This document shows, piece after piece, positions 28,811 through 38,147 of a stretch of 49,742 bases of DNA. The stretch is from a virus. Position numbers and translations under genes: made by a program. The DNA lies in the IMG/VR virus record IMGVR_UViG_3300031951_000250, positions 1 to 49,742 of that record; one strand, given 5' to 3'. Positions within the stretch are counted from its first letter, which is position 1; each line of letters begins with the position of its first letter. Under the pieces are notes generated by a model. The model made no database searches. It was not told the origin of the DNA and worked only from the letters and a program-made list of their open reading frames with translations.

Positions 28811-29112
28811 CAGTCCTCGTCCTCTCGCGTGATCGTCACGCCGTCAGGTAGGGTCGCGACCACGAGCGCTTGCTGCGCCGGGGTCATGTGCGCGTAGATC
28901 CGCGCCTTGATTCGCATGCCGATTGTCCCGTCACTCAATCGCGCGATGAACGCCCATCGCTGAACGACGGGCACCTGCGCGAGCGGGACGTGAATCCCGC
29001 CGCCCGCGCGATCTGCCTCGGTTGCCGTGCGCGGGAGGCCGAGCGCGTTGTTGATTCGCGTGATCGCGTTGCGCGCTTGCGTGATGGTTCCGATGAGCCA
29101 CGGCATGATCAC
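28810..29112 (-). CDS. hypothetical tail-module protein (100 aa)
   Basis: The protein starts at GTG 29112 (overlap); an ATG two codons later is an alternative. The product contains TITQARNAITRINNALGLPR, then beta segments and AHMTPAQQALVVATLPDGVT. It is a small mixed fold with no known family. It is located among distal-tail genes. Confidence 0.5.
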   Translation of the reverse strand: MIMPWLIGTITQARNAITRINNALGLPRTATEADRAGGGIHVPLAQVPVVQRWAFIARLSDGTIGMRIKARIYAHMTPAQQALVVATLPDGVTITREDED

Positions 29113-29828
29113 ACTCCGTATCTGCGAAGGAGGTACGCCTCAACGAGCGCGATTTCCGCAGCGTCGACCGCGCGGTTGTATCCGATCACTTCGGCGATCT
29201 GCCCGTTGTGCGGGAGCGATCCGTCAGTGCGCGCGCCGATCGCGAGCGCAGCGTTGACGTTGCCCGCGACAGGCGGGCTGCCTGACGTCGCAGTCGGCGT
29301 GAGCACGGCGCGGTTGCCGCGGATCACCGGCGCGGCGCTGCGGTCGTAGATCACCGCGCCCTGTTGATTTGCCTGCGCCCACGTCGTCACGGGGCTCTGC
29401 GTCGTGTTGTGCGACAAGAAGAACACCGCGGCGTTTCCTGTCGAATACGCGTACCAGTGCGTACCGAGACCGTGCTCCGCGATCATGCCGCGTGACGTGA
29501 CCGACCCGAGCACGAAGAAGAGCGAGAGCGTGTTGCTCAGATCGAATGCGCTCGACACAAGGCGATCACCGCCATCGAACGAGAGCACGCTGCGCCCGCC
29601 GAGCGTCGCGTTCGTCGTGAGCGTGGGCTGCGCTGCGCCAGTGCCTTGCGTGACGTGTCGCCCGTTGCCGCTCTGGTCCGCCCACGCGCTCACGCTCGAT
29701 CCGCCCGAGAGCGTGATTCCGAGGTCTGCGCGGTACCAAAACGCGAGCGACGACAGACGCGCAGGCGTCCACGGTGGCGATCCCCCGCTCGGTCTCGATC
29801 TGTCCCGTGCTCTGCTGCGACCGGTCAT
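29109..29828 (-). CDS. LamG/lectin-like tail protein (239 aa)
   Basis: After a basic Pro/Ser-rich N-terminus of about 25 residues, the sequence reads LAFWYRADLGITLSGGSSVS, AWADQSGNGRHVTQG and RSVLSFDGGDRLVSSAFDLS. This is the start of the concanavalin A-like (LamG/laminin_G_3) fold; ...IAEVIGYNRAVDAAEIALVE closes it. These domains usually bind carbohydrate, so a receptor- or surface-binding tail component is likely. The ATG overlaps the upstream stop. Confidence 0.72.
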   Translation of the reverse strand: MTGRSRARDRSRPSGGSPPWTPARLSSLAFWYRADLGITLSGGSSVSAWADQSGNGRHVTQGTGAAQPTLTTNATLGGRSVLSFDGGDRLVSSAFDLSNTLSLFFVLGSVTSRGMIAEHGLGTHWYAYSTGNAAVFFLSHNTTQSPVTTWAQANQQGAVIYDRSAAPVIRGNRAVLTPTATSGSPPVAGNVNAALAIGARTDGSLPHNGQIAEVIGYNRAVDAAEIALVEAYLLRRYGV

Positions 29829-30958
29829 GCTGTCTCCGTCTGGATGAGCGCGATCGAGGAGACGTACAGCGCCGAGCCGTCGTCAGTCGCCGCGTGAAAT
29901 TGCAGGTCGATCTCCTGGTCTGTCCCATCGGTGCGCAGGGTGATCGTCGTGTCCGCGCTCGCGGTCCAAGCTCCTCCCCCGCTCGCGATCACGAAGTCGT
30001 GGTTCGCGCTCACGCCGAGCCCGACCGGGCTTTTCACCACGCGAAACGTCCCCTGCGCGGTCGAGTAGTACCGCACGCGCAGCGTGAACGCGGCAGACAG
30101 TCCCGTCGTGTTCCCGTGCGGCGCGCGCACCCTGACTCGAAACGTCGGGTCGTACGACGTGCCGAACGTGCCGACCCAGTTGAGCGCGCCGACGACCGCG
30201 CTCGAGCGCGTCCACGCGAGCCCCGTGTCTTCGTACGTCCCGACCTGCACGTGCTCGCGGATCTTGACCGCCGCGTCTTGCTCCGCGGTGAGGATCTCGG
30301 GCACGCCCGTTCCTGTCGAAGAGTCGCCGTCGTGGAGCTCGTTCCGTGGGTCGATCGAGGGCAGGTGCACCCCGACCTCGCCAGACTCAGGGACCAGCGT
30401 GGCGAGCGGCAGCTCCGTCAACGTGATCTGCGCGAGCCCCGCGTGCTGCTGGGTGCTCACATCGTCGACGGTCACGGTGATGTCGTGGATCTGGTCCGCC
30501 ACGTCACCCGCTGCGCCGAGGTGGATCAGGCACGCGTACGAGGCGCGCGCGACGCGGAGCACGTCCTGCTCTGGCATCGCCGCGGTTCCGTCGAACGCGC
30601 GCCCGTCGAGGGTGATCACCCCTGCGCCGGCGGGCACCGTCACCGCGAGCGTGGAGTGCGTCGCGCCGGAGATGTACCTGCCTGTGATGTTGACCGCGAG
30701 GGCCGCGCCGAGGTCGACCGTCAGCAGCGCGAGGCGACAGCCAGGCGAGGGCCGCCACTGCAACGGAACGTCGATCGCCGTGCTCGTGCGGGTGATGGCG
30801 TGATAGCGGATCGAGGCGACGTGATGCAGCGCGCGCCCGAGGAGAAACGCCGCCTGTGTCGCCCACACCCGACCGACAGACGTTGCGGATACGGGGTCGC
30901 TGACGAGGTGCGCGGCGAGCTCTTGCGGCTGCGAGGTGTGCGGGACCAACGACGGCAT
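29825..30958 (-). CDS. baseplate/tail-tip protein (377 aa)
   Basis: This beta-rich protein begins MPSLVPHTSQPQELAAHLVS. It contains LAVTVPAGAGVITLDGRAFD and TVDDVSTQQHAGLAQITLTE in the middle and a C-terminal beta-sandwich with VKSPVGLGVSANHDFVIASG. No named family is recognised, but length, composition and gene order after the large tip protein support a tail-tip component. The ATG overlaps the stop of the gene upstream. Confidence 0.6.
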   Translation of the reverse strand: MPSLVPHTSQPQELAAHLVSDPVSATSVGRVWATQAAFLLGRALHHVASIRYHAITRTSTAIDVPLQWRPSPGCRLALLTVDLGAALAVNITGRYISGATHSTLAVTVPAGAGVITLDGRAFDGTAAMPEQDVLRVARASYACLIHLGAAGDVADQIHDITVTVDDVSTQQHAGLAQITLTELPLATLVPESGEVGVHLPSIDPRNELHDGDSSTGTGVPEILTAEQDAAVKIREHVQVGTYEDTGLAWTRSSAVVGALNWVGTFGTSYDPTFRVRVRAPHGNTTGLSAAFTLRVRYYSTAQGTFRVVKSPVGLGVSANHDFVIASGGGAWTASADTTITLRTDGTDQEIDLQFHAATDDGSALYVSSIALIQTETA

Positions 30959-31620
30959 CAGCGCACCTCGTCCGCGTTGATCGTGATGACTGCGTTCGTC
31001 CCGCTCGCGGCGTACCAGCCCACCCAGAGGTAGACGGTCGCGACCTGCGCGCTCTCGTCCGTGCTCGCGTCAGGGCGTCGAGCGGGCATCCTCTCGGGCC
31101 GGATGCTGCGGGATGGCGTCAGCGTGAGGGCGTTGACCGCGCGCCCCGCCGTGGCGTTCGCCGTGGCGAATCCAAGGTGATCCGGGCCCGGCGGATCGCC
31201 CGCGGTGAGCGCGGCGTACAGCACGAGGTTGACGCTCGATGCGTCGACGTTGACCCGCACCTGTCGCCACGAGGGATCCTCTGCGGTGATCTCGCGGTCC
31301 GCGATCAGCGTGAACGGTCCGAGTCTCGTCGCGGTGGCCGTGTCCCACGAGATCGCGCCGAGTCCCGTGTACGTGCCGGGGTCCGGTCGATCTTTCAACG
31401 GCGTGCCCGAGTAGGAGTACCCGCGCGTGGCGTTGGTGATGACCCCCGGTCCGAGCGCGGTCACGAGGTGCCGCACGCTCTCGCGCTGAAGGTGCGCGAA
31501 GTTGCTCGAGAGAATCATCCCGAGCCCCGCGTCCATGAAGCGCCCGTTGCGCCACTCGCTCGCGGTCGGCGTGCGCAGCCTGCGCGTCGTCGAGGTCAGC
31601 CGTTCGCCCGTCAGAGTCAC
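30958..31620 (-). CDS. tail-tip protein (220 aa)
   Basis: The protein starts at GTG 31620 and begins TLTGERLTSTTRRLRTPTAS. The rest is beta-rich (YSYSGTPLKDRPDPGTYTGL, VATVYLWVGWYAASGTNAVI). No family is recognised. It is the first tail gene downstream of the plus-strand lipoprotein insert, so its transcription may depend on read-through across that insert. Confidence 0.55.
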   Translation of the reverse strand: MTLTGERLTSTTRRLRTPTASEWRNGRFMDAGLGMILSSNFAHLQRESVRHLVTALGPGVITNATRGYSYSGTPLKDRPDPGTYTGLGAISWDTATATRLGPFTLIADREITAEDPSWRQVRVNVDASSVNLVLYAALTAGDPPGPDHLGFATANATAGRAVNALTLTPSRSIRPERMPARRPDASTDESAQVATVYLWVGWYAASGTNAVITINADEVR

Positions 31621-31661
31621 GCTCTCACCGTCCTGTCAAACACTGGTCGGCCGTACAGCCG

Positions 31662-31689
31662 TTGACGAATCAGACCCCGTTCGTACGCT
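31662..31689 (+). promoter_or_regulatory. sigma-70-like promoter of the lipoprotein moron
   Basis: TTGACG (31662-31667) and TACGCT (31684-31689) are separated by 16 bp. The expected start point, 7 bases after the -10 box, falls on the A of ATG 31697. The transcript would therefore be leaderless. There is no other gene on this strand nearby. Confidence 0.5.
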
Positions 31690-31696
31690 GGACCGC

Positions 31697-32122
31697 ATGA
31701 CCATGCGTTCGCGCCTCGCTGCCACCCTCGTCGCCCTCGCTCTTGGGGGCTGCGCCAATCCGTCCGGCGAGTGGGTGTTGCGTGCACCGCGCCTGGGGAG
31801 CGGGTCGGCCGACGCGATCAGGCTCGACCTCCAGCCCGGCGGCATCGCCGTGGGGACCATCGAGCGTGGCGGCGTGACGGTGTGCCCCGAGCGCTACACC
31901 CACGAGCAGACCGGGCGGTGGTTCACCAACGCGGTCGGACAGATCGTGGTCTCCATCGAGTGCGTCCACGAGGTGCGATCATGCGAGGGGAGCGGGACGA
32001 ACACGGTCAACCTGTGCTCGTTCTTCGACCTCGTGGTGCCAGGTCCATACGAGCAGGTCGGAGAGACGCTCGTCAGCCGCAGCCGCACGCGTCCCGGCGT
32101 CGTGCTCGAGCGCTCACGCTGA
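31697..32122 (+). CDS. lipoprotein moron on the opposite strand of the tail operon
   Basis: This 141-aa protein begins MTMRSRLAATLVALALGGC; basic residues, a hydrophobic stretch and a lipobox LGGC put the acylated Cys at 19. The mature part has further cysteines (about 68, 94, 101 and 111) and ends RPGVVLERSR. It is the only plus-strand gene in the 29-kb leftward late operon, has its own promoter, and overlaps the convergent tail gene by 9 bp. These are the marks of a moron, a gene expressed from the prophage for host benefit. Superinfection exclusion at the envelope is a reasonable guess. Confidence 0.75.
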   Translation: MTMRSRLAATLVALALGGCANPSGEWVLRAPRLGSGSADAIRLDLQPGGIAVGTIERGGVTVCPERYTHEQTGRWFTNAVGQIVVSIECVHEVRSCEGSGTNTVNLCSFFDLVVPGPYEQVGETLVSRSRTRPGVVLERSR

Positions 32123-34735
32123 CCACCGCAGGTTGCTGGACGTGCTCGCAATCTGCCGCGTCGTCTCGTCCCCGACAGCCGCGAACACCCGCTGCGACGA
32201 GAGCGCCGTAGACCACCCGTCGAAGATCACATCGACGGGCTGATCGCCGCCTGCGAGCGCGGGCCAGTCGGTGGGGACCGTCGCGACGTTGGCCGTGAGC
32301 TCGATCGTACCCGCGACGGTGTTGACGCTCGCGACGGTGTACGACTCGACGGTGTAGCTGGCCGTGTTTCTCAGCACGAGTTGCACTTTGTCGCCCGCCG
32401 CGAACCACCCCGCCCCCTTGTCGTTGGCGGTCTTGGCGTAGCCCGTGAGCCCCGAGCCTGCGTAGTCCCCGGCATCGCCCGCGTACGCGCTCGCGAGGGT
32501 CAGCGTCTTGCCCGAGATCGAGGCGACCCGCGCGCACGGGGCGAACCCGTACGCGTAGGGGAGCTCCAGCACATCGAGGGTCAGCGAGCCCGTGGCGAGA
32601 TCCTGCACGCGTCCAATGACCACGCCGCGCCGCGCGCTCGCCCCCGTGAACCCGCGAGCGCCCGCACGATCCGGCGTCGAGAACGATTCGAACGAGACCA
32701 CTGCGCCGAGCGTGCACGTCGAGGCGAACTGCGACGCCACGACCTGCAGCGAGTGCAACCACAACTCGTTGCGCCAGCGCCCGAGGAGCTTGCCGCACGC
32801 GAGCATGGCGTACCCGATCGGATCCGCCGTGAGCCGTGGATCTTGCCGCGTCGACTGCGACGTGACGGTGATCGCGCGCTGAGTTCGGTACCGCCCGAGC
32901 GCAACCGCATCGCGCAGCGTGAACGTCCGCAACGGCGTTTCGAAAACGACCTCGGTGACGAGCCCGTCCTCCGAGGGTGCGTACCCCGCGCGCGATCCCC
33001 TCAGCAGGTCCGCGAGGGTGATGGTTGCCGCGGGCGTTTCCGCGGGCGAAGGCGCGCGAATGTCGACGATCGTGAGTTTGCCGTTCGCGTCGACGCCGAC
33101 GCAGCACCCGCGCAACTTCGCCTCGCCGGTGATGAACTCGCCCACGGTGACGTTGCCGCCCGTGCGGTACTCGACGACGCCAAGGTCATCGCGCGAGCGG
33201 CGCAGGGTCGCGGCGTATCCGCTCCACCCCCAGTTGCGCGAGTCGCTGCCCGCGGTCGCATAGGTCGTGTCCTCGACGATTGAGCGCAGCGCTTCGAGCC
33301 AGTGCTCCGAGGTGACGCGCAGTTCGCTTCGAAGCGGCAGAGCCTCGAGGATTGGGAGCCCGCGGCGCGCGGTCGAGTAGCGATCCTCCGCGACGGGTCG
33401 CACCGTCGGATCGCGCGAGACCACGCGAGCGAACCCGTGGAACGTGGTCACGCCCGCGAGCGTGTCGTTGCCGAGGGTCGTGAACGTGGCGTCGTTGAAC
33501 TCGAAGCCGGGATCAGCCTGGCTCGACGGATCGAGCTCGAGGAACGAGTCGTCCCCGAGGTCCGCGGTCAGCACCGGCGTCAGCCGTGTCCCGGTGCGCG
33601 AGCCCGCGATGGTCGCCCACGCGGAGCCCGATGCGCCGGCGTGCGGCGTGACGGTGGTAGCTCGCTGGTCCGACCCGAGCGCGAACCCAGCGCGCACGAT
33701 CGCGCCGCCGTCCGTGAGCGGGACACGCCAAATGTGTTCGACGTACCCGCTCGAATCCGTGGACGTGGCTTCGTACGCCTCGCCGCCGATGAGCAGCGAC
33801 GCAGCGCCCTTGCTCACGGTCTGGAACTGCACCGTGACGAACAGGTCTGTCCCTGTGTCGCGCGCGTCCGCGATGACGCCGGAGGCACCTGCGGCGGTGA
33901 GTTGTGCGGCGAGCCGCTCGAGCGACGCATTCACCGCCGCTTGCCGGGTGCGGAACACATGCGCGCGGTAGTCCGCGAACGCGGAGCTCACCTGAATCGA
34001 GCGCGAGTCATTCCATACTGTGAAGATGATCGCGCTCGCGTCGTACCCGCTGAGAGTCGCTGCGGGCTGCGGGCTGCCCCACGTCGCGCGGGACTCTTGC
34101 TCCCACGACGAAACGCACGAGACGGTGTAGCTCGCCCCGTTCTCCGCGAGGGCGGGGCCGTGCGAGACGTACCCGACCCACATGAGGGACGCGCTCGTGC
34201 CCGTCACGCGGTACAGCTTCGCCCGACGCCCGCGCATCCAGCACGGGTACGAGAAGAGTTCGGGGAGCTCAGCGCGGTCGGCGTTGACCTCGATCACGCC
34301 TTGCGGCGAGCCGTACCGCGCGCGCGTCACGTTGACCGTGTTGCCGGCTGCGATCGACGTGACGGACCAACATTCGTCCGCAACCCACACGTCACGCGGG
34401 AGGGTGCCGAGCGCAGCCGCGCTGTTGACCGTCGCGGTAGACGCCGCTGCGGTCACGCTCGCCGTCAGGTACGCGAGCGACGTCGATTCCATCGAGCGGG
34501 TGAACCACGAGGTGATCTCGCCGTCCGAGTCGTGCAGCACGAAGTCCAGCGCACTGATCTCGCAGTCGCCGTCGAGCGGGCGCAGTCGCTCTGTGAGCGT
34601 GCCCTCGACGGGTCCGAGGATCCGCGCGAGCGTCGCGCCGGTGGGCACGGCGTCCGTGTAGCTCGTGATGGAGGTCACGCCCGCGGTGCCGAACACGAGC
34701 GGGGAGCCCTCGATGACCAACGCGTAGTCGCTCAC
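32114..34735 (-). CDS. large tail-tip / baseplate hub-like protein (873 aa)
   Basis: This is the longest tail protein after tape measure in gene order. It is beta-rich: SDYALVIEGSPLVFGTAGVT at the start, VEGTLTERLRPLDGDCEISA, and LRGCCVGVDANGKLTIVDIR in the middle. The C-terminus has small beta repeats (TVASVNTVAGTIELTANVAT) ending RWSA. The two-gene interval downstream of tape measure normally encodes distal tail and hub/tail-tip proteins. The hub role is inferred from order and size; no lysozyme or peptidase motif is seen. It overlaps the upstream gene by 4 bp. Confidence 0.65.
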   Translation of the reverse strand: MSDYALVIEGSPLVFGTAGVTSITSYTDAVPTGATLARILGPVEGTLTERLRPLDGDCEISALDFVLHDSDGEITSWFTRSMESTSLAYLTASVTAAASTATVNSAAALGTLPRDVWVADECWSVTSIAAGNTVNVTRARYGSPQGVIEVNADRAELPELFSYPCWMRGRRAKLYRVTGTSASLMWVGYVSHGPALAENGASYTVSCVSSWEQESRATWGSPQPAATLSGYDASAIIFTVWNDSRSIQVSSAFADYRAHVFRTRQAAVNASLERLAAQLTAAGASGVIADARDTGTDLFVTVQFQTVSKGAASLLIGGEAYEATSTDSSGYVEHIWRVPLTDGGAIVRAGFALGSDQRATTVTPHAGASGSAWATIAGSRTGTRLTPVLTADLGDDSFLELDPSSQADPGFEFNDATFTTLGNDTLAGVTTFHGFARVVSRDPTVRPVAEDRYSTARRGLPILEALPLRSELRVTSEHWLEALRSIVEDTTYATAGSDSRNWGWSGYAATLRRSRDDLGVVEYRTGGNVTVGEFITGEAKLRGCCVGVDANGKLTIVDIRAPSPAETPAATITLADLLRGSRAGYAPSEDGLVTEVVFETPLRTFTLRDAVALGRYRTQRAITVTSQSTRQDPRLTADPIGYAMLACGKLLGRWRNELWLHSLQVVASQFASTCTLGAVVSFESFSTPDRAGARGFTGASARRGVVIGRVQDLATGSLTLDVLELPYAYGFAPCARVASISGKTLTLASAYAGDAGDYAGSGLTGYAKTANDKGAGWFAAGDKVQLVLRNTASYTVESYTVASVNTVAGTIELTANVATVPTDWPALAGGDQPVDVIFDGWSTALSSQRVFAAVGDETTRQIASTSSNLRWSA

Positions 34736-35616
34736 AGCTCCTCCGTGGCGTAGCGGATCAGGGACACCGCCACGCTGCGCCGCGCGCTGTACGTGGGCGC
34801 GCGCTCAGGGAGCGTGAAGCGACCGGGCTCGAGCATCTCGGGCGCGAGCGAGACCGTGGAGATGAACTCCCCTGTCGTCGCCGCTTGCAGGTCGTCGGTG
34901 TACCCAAACGGGACGTGCCCGCTCAGGGTGAAGATTGCGTCAGCCCACGCGGTGGGCTCGGCGGGATCGCTTGGGCTCTGCGCCGCCGAGGACGTTGAGC
35001 CACCGCCTGCGGTGTCGGGGTGCCACGCAGGCGAGAGGTACTCCCCCGCGTAGTTGTTGGCCCACGAGCGGGGCACCCACATCGCCGTCGCGGTCCGCGT
35101 CCAGCGGACGTACGACGAGCGGAACAAGTACACGCGCCCTCGCCCGTCGACCGAGCCCGCGCTGTCCTGCTCGGGAAGCCAACCCGTGTCGCCCTCGCTG
35201 TACGCCCACAGGAGGAGCCCGAGAGCGGGGTACGTCGAGAGCGCCGACGCCCCCGATGCAAGCGCCCCCGTGCCCGCTGCAAAGCCGAGCGCAGACAGGA
35301 TGTCGCCCGAGGTGATCTCGCCCGTCCCGACGCCGGTCCAAGTGATGCGCGTTCGCCCGTCGCTGTTGAGCGTGACGGCCCACGTCCCACCGCCTGCGCC
35401 CGTCGTGAGCTGCGACGACGCGCGCGCGAACAACTCGAACGGGTCCGACGAGGCCGTGCCACCACCGCCCGCAGCGCAGAGGTACGGGCGAACGTAGGTG
35501 CCCGAGGCGGCGACGGTCACAGCGCGCGCCGCGCCCCCGTCGTCGCTCACGACCGCGGCGATGTTGCTCGACGGCGCGTAGGTGCGCGCGAGCGCGTGTC
35601 TCGGAAGTTGCGCCAT
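34732..35616 (-). CDS. distal tail-like protein (294 aa)
   Basis: The start ATG 35616 overlaps the tape-measure stop. The product starts MAQLPRHALARTYAPSSNIA, with beta-rich sequence (RGRVYLFRSSYVRWTRTATA, FISTVSLAPEMLEPGRFTLP) and a C-terminal ...SVAVSLIRYATEEL. As the first gene after tape measure it takes the position of the distal tail protein (Dit). Sequence similarity is not clear. Confidence 0.55.
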   Translation of the reverse strand: MAQLPRHALARTYAPSSNIAAVVSDDGGAARAVTVAASGTYVRPYLCAAGGGGTASSDPFELFARASSQLTTGAGGGTWAVTLNSDGRTRITWTGVGTGEITSGDILSALGFAAGTGALASGASALSTYPALGLLLWAYSEGDTGWLPEQDSAGSVDGRGRVYLFRSSYVRWTRTATAMWVPRSWANNYAGEYLSPAWHPDTAGGGSTSSAAQSPSDPAEPTAWADAIFTLSGHVPFGYTDDLQAATTGEFISTVSLAPEMLEPGRFTLPERAPTYSARRSVAVSLIRYATEEL

Positions 35617-37724
35617 CAGTGCTCGATCCTTCGCGGCGCGCGGTCGCCGAACCCCTGACGCCGCACGGTGCGCAGCCCGTCACGCGCGCGCTGTGCGTCG
35701 ACAGGCCCCGACGGGACCAACGACGAGTTGACGATGGTGATGTTCCCGAGCGAGCCCGATGAGCCCGCCATGAGCGAGCGTGGAGCGAGTCCGCGCGCGC
35801 TCTGTGTGCCGCCCGCCCCGAGCCCTGCGCCCTGTGCCGGCGTCGCTGGTTTGCTCGCAGCGCCCGCGAACCCGAGCCCCGCCCCGAGCGCGAGCAACCC
35901 CGCGCCTGCGGCGAAGTACAACGGTGCCGCGGGAGGCGCGGTGAAGAGCGCGGCGATGCCCTCGAAGGTGTAGAAGAGCCCCTTTTGCACGGCCATCTTG
36001 CCGAGCTCGGTGAGGAGCCCCGACGCGAACGTCTGGAACGCCGTCCCCGCGTCCATGCTGCCGGTGACGAGGGTGTCGAACAGGGTCGTCAACCCGCTCG
36101 TCAGGGCGTTCACGGTGCCAGTGAGGAGCGTCGCCCCCTCGGCCATCGAGTCGAACGAGGCGCTTCTGCCCTCGTCGTCCATCGCGAACCCGAGCGCGCT
36201 CATCGTGCGACCACCGATCGAGCCCGCACGCGCGCCGCGCCGCGTCTCTCGATCGCGCGCCGCTCGTCGCTGGGTCTGCTCGCGCTCTCGCGTCGTGCCC
36301 GCTCGGTCCTCCGCGAATGCGGCCTCGCCCTTCGCTCGATCGTTTTCGAGCTCCGCGACGTTGGTCGGCGCGAGGTCGTTGACTGCACCAGCCGAGTTGA
36401 ACTCGCTCTGGATTCCAGCAAGCCGATTGAAGTAGGCGACGAGGGTCTCGCCCCGGTTGCGGGGCATATCGTCCGGCAACACGAGTACAGCCTCGCGGGC
36501 CATGCCCTCGGCCACGGCGGCGTTGTACGCGTCGCGTGCAGTGCGCAGCGCAGGGTCCGACGTCGAGCCGCCCGGCTTGCGGATCTTGCGCTCGACCGCC
36601 GCCTCCATCGCGGACATCGAGCGGTTGTTCGTCGTGCCAGCGCGGCGCTCTGCCGCTGCGCGATCCTGCGTTCGCTGCGAGCCGATGCCCGAGACGAACG
36701 AGTCGAGGTTCTCTTGCGACCGCGCCGACTCGGCTGCGCTCGCGAGTTGCGTGAGCTCCGACTCGCTCAGCCCTTGGAGTCCGCCCGCCGACGACAGGTC
36801 AACGCGCATCCCGCGTCGCTGCAGCGTGGCGATGATCCTGTCGCGCGACTGACGCCGCCCCTCGCGCGTGCGCACGTCAGCCTGCCCCGACGCGAGCGCG
36901 CGCGCATCGTCGCCCGCGTTCGCGAGCTCCGAGAGCGTGCGTCTGAAGTTCATCCCCTCGACGTTGACGCCCGCAAGCGCCCCGCCGATGCGCATGAGCC
37001 CGGTGAACAGAGTCTCGAGCGGGCCTTGCGACGTCTGCAGCGCGGCTGCGCCGATCGCTTCGAGGGCCTGCGGGAGCTTCTCCAAGTCCTGCGTCAGTGT
37101 GCGCGCGGGAGGGGCTGCGCCGGCGAACCTCGCTTCGAGCTCTCGCACCATGTTGGCGAGCGTCTGTGCGCTCGTGGTGCCGCGCGCCATTGCGAGGTTC
37201 ATCTCGCTGAGCGCGTCTTCGCTGTTGTTGACGACCGCGTTCGTGAGCTTCTCGATCGCCTGTGAGGCGTCGTCGCCGGTCGCGTCGGCCCACTCACGCG
37301 CCTGTCGCGTGAGCGCCGCCATCGCGCGCTCGTTGACCTGAACGCCCGCGGCCTGAATCTGCCCCTGAAGGGTGAGCGCCTGCTGCGCGGTGATGACCCC
37401 GTTCGTCGCGGCGGTCACCGCGTGATACGCGGGGCCGAGTCGCGCAATCGCGCGGTTCTGCTCGTCGATGTGCGCGGCGAACGCAACGCCCGCCGCGGTC
37501 ACGCCAGCGAACGCGAGCCCAACTTTCGCGTAGACCTCGGCCGCCTCTTGCCACCCCTTCGTGATCTTGCCGAGGTCGGTGTTCGCGGCCTTCCACGCGG
37601 CCTGCGCGAGCGTGAGTTTCTTGACCTCTTTCTCGACGCTCTCAGTCGCCTTGTTGAGCTTCGCGAGTTCGGCAATCGCCTTGCGCGTGTCTGCGTCGAT
37701 CTCGATCTTGATCTGGTCAGCCAC
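35616..37724 (-). CDS. tail tape measure protein
   Basis: This 702-aa protein starts at GTG 37724, 8 bp inside the preceding gene; it begins ADQIKIEIDADTRKAIAELA. It has long helical stretches (KATESVEKEVKKLTLAQAAW, AAIGAAALQTSQGPLETLFT), Arg/Glu-rich coils and two hydrophobic segments near residues 600-650 (LYFAAGAGLLALGAGLGFAG) as typical of tape measures. The start VDAQRARDGLRTVRRQGFGD is a basic end. Its length suggests a tail of roughly 100 nm, using the usual ~0.15 nm per residue. It defines tail length and helps DNA ejection. Confidence 0.9.
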   Translation of the reverse strand: MADQIKIEIDADTRKAIAELAKLNKATESVEKEVKKLTLAQAAWKAANTDLGKITKGWQEAAEVYAKVGLAFAGVTAAGVAFAAHIDEQNRAIARLGPAYHAVTAATNGVITAQQALTLQGQIQAAGVQVNERAMAALTRQAREWADATGDDASQAIEKLTNAVVNNSEDALSEMNLAMARGTTSAQTLANMVRELEARFAGAAPPARTLTQDLEKLPQALEAIGAAALQTSQGPLETLFTGLMRIGGALAGVNVEGMNFRRTLSELANAGDDARALASGQADVRTREGRRQSRDRIIATLQRRGMRVDLSSAGGLQGLSESELTQLASAAESARSQENLDSFVSGIGSQRTQDRAAAERRAGTTNNRSMSAMEAAVERKIRKPGGSTSDPALRTARDAYNAAVAEGMAREAVLVLPDDMPRNRGETLVAYFNRLAGIQSEFNSAGAVNDLAPTNVAELENDRAKGEAAFAEDRAGTTREREQTQRRAARDRETRRGARAGSIGGRTMSALGFAMDDEGRSASFDSMAEGATLLTGTVNALTSGLTTLFDTLVTGSMDAGTAFQTFASGLLTELGKMAVQKGLFYTFEGIAALFTAPPAAPLYFAAGAGLLALGAGLGFAGAASKPATPAQGAGLGAGGTQSARGLAPRSLMAGSSGSLGNITIVNSSLVPSGPVDAQRARDGLRTVRRQGFGDRAPRRIEH

Positions 37725-38124
37725 GCTCGTTCTCTCGCTCTTTTTGTTCGCGGTCCATGCGCGCGGCATCGGCCCCGCCGATGACCTCGGCAGCGTGCAC
37801 GATCACCGCGGGCGGGTCGTCGTCGTACGAGAGCCCACCGCCCTGCGTCGCGCGGTAGATCCGCAGCGCTCGCAACACGTCAGGCGCGCTCGCCTCGTGG
37901 CGCGGGCACGTTTTGAAAGCCCCACGCTCGCAGCCTGTCAGCACCTCGACGGCGCGCGCTGCCTGCTCTGCCTCGTCGCTCAGCGGTCCCGGCTCGCACC
38001 CACCACGCGGACAGCGCCAACGCTCCTGCGACGCTGGCGCGCGCTCGAGCAACGCCTCGCGCTCACCCGGCCTCGCCGTCTGCGCATCCTCGGCCTGCTC
38101 GCATCCGCACGGCGATGACTCCAT
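37717..38124 (-). CDS. tail assembly chaperone, T-type frame
   Basis: The independent frame starts at ATG 38124 (MESSPCGCEQ) and is 135 aa, with cysteine pairs CGC, CPRGGC and a helical end ADAARMDREQKERENERG. The same frame is open upstream to 38214, overlapping the end of the G-type gene, and a slippery heptamer lies in that overlap. So it is most likely also or only made as the C-terminal part of a 309-aa G-T fusion, as in lambda gpGT. The region sits directly upstream of tape measure, the expected place. Confidence 0.7.
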   Translation of the reverse strand: MESSPCGCEQAEDAQTARPGEREALLERAPASQERWRCPRGGCEPGPLSDEAEQAARAVEVLTGCERGAFKTCPRHEASAPDVLRALRIYRATQGGGLSYDDDPPAVIVHAAEVIGGADAARMDREQKERENERG

Positions 38125-38147
38125 CGCCCGACGAAACAGTAGGCTGT

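Noticed and set aside
33302-34753. 483-aa plus-strand frame antisense to the tail-tip gene
   Set aside because: Antisense to a coherent beta-rich tail protein; composition artefact.
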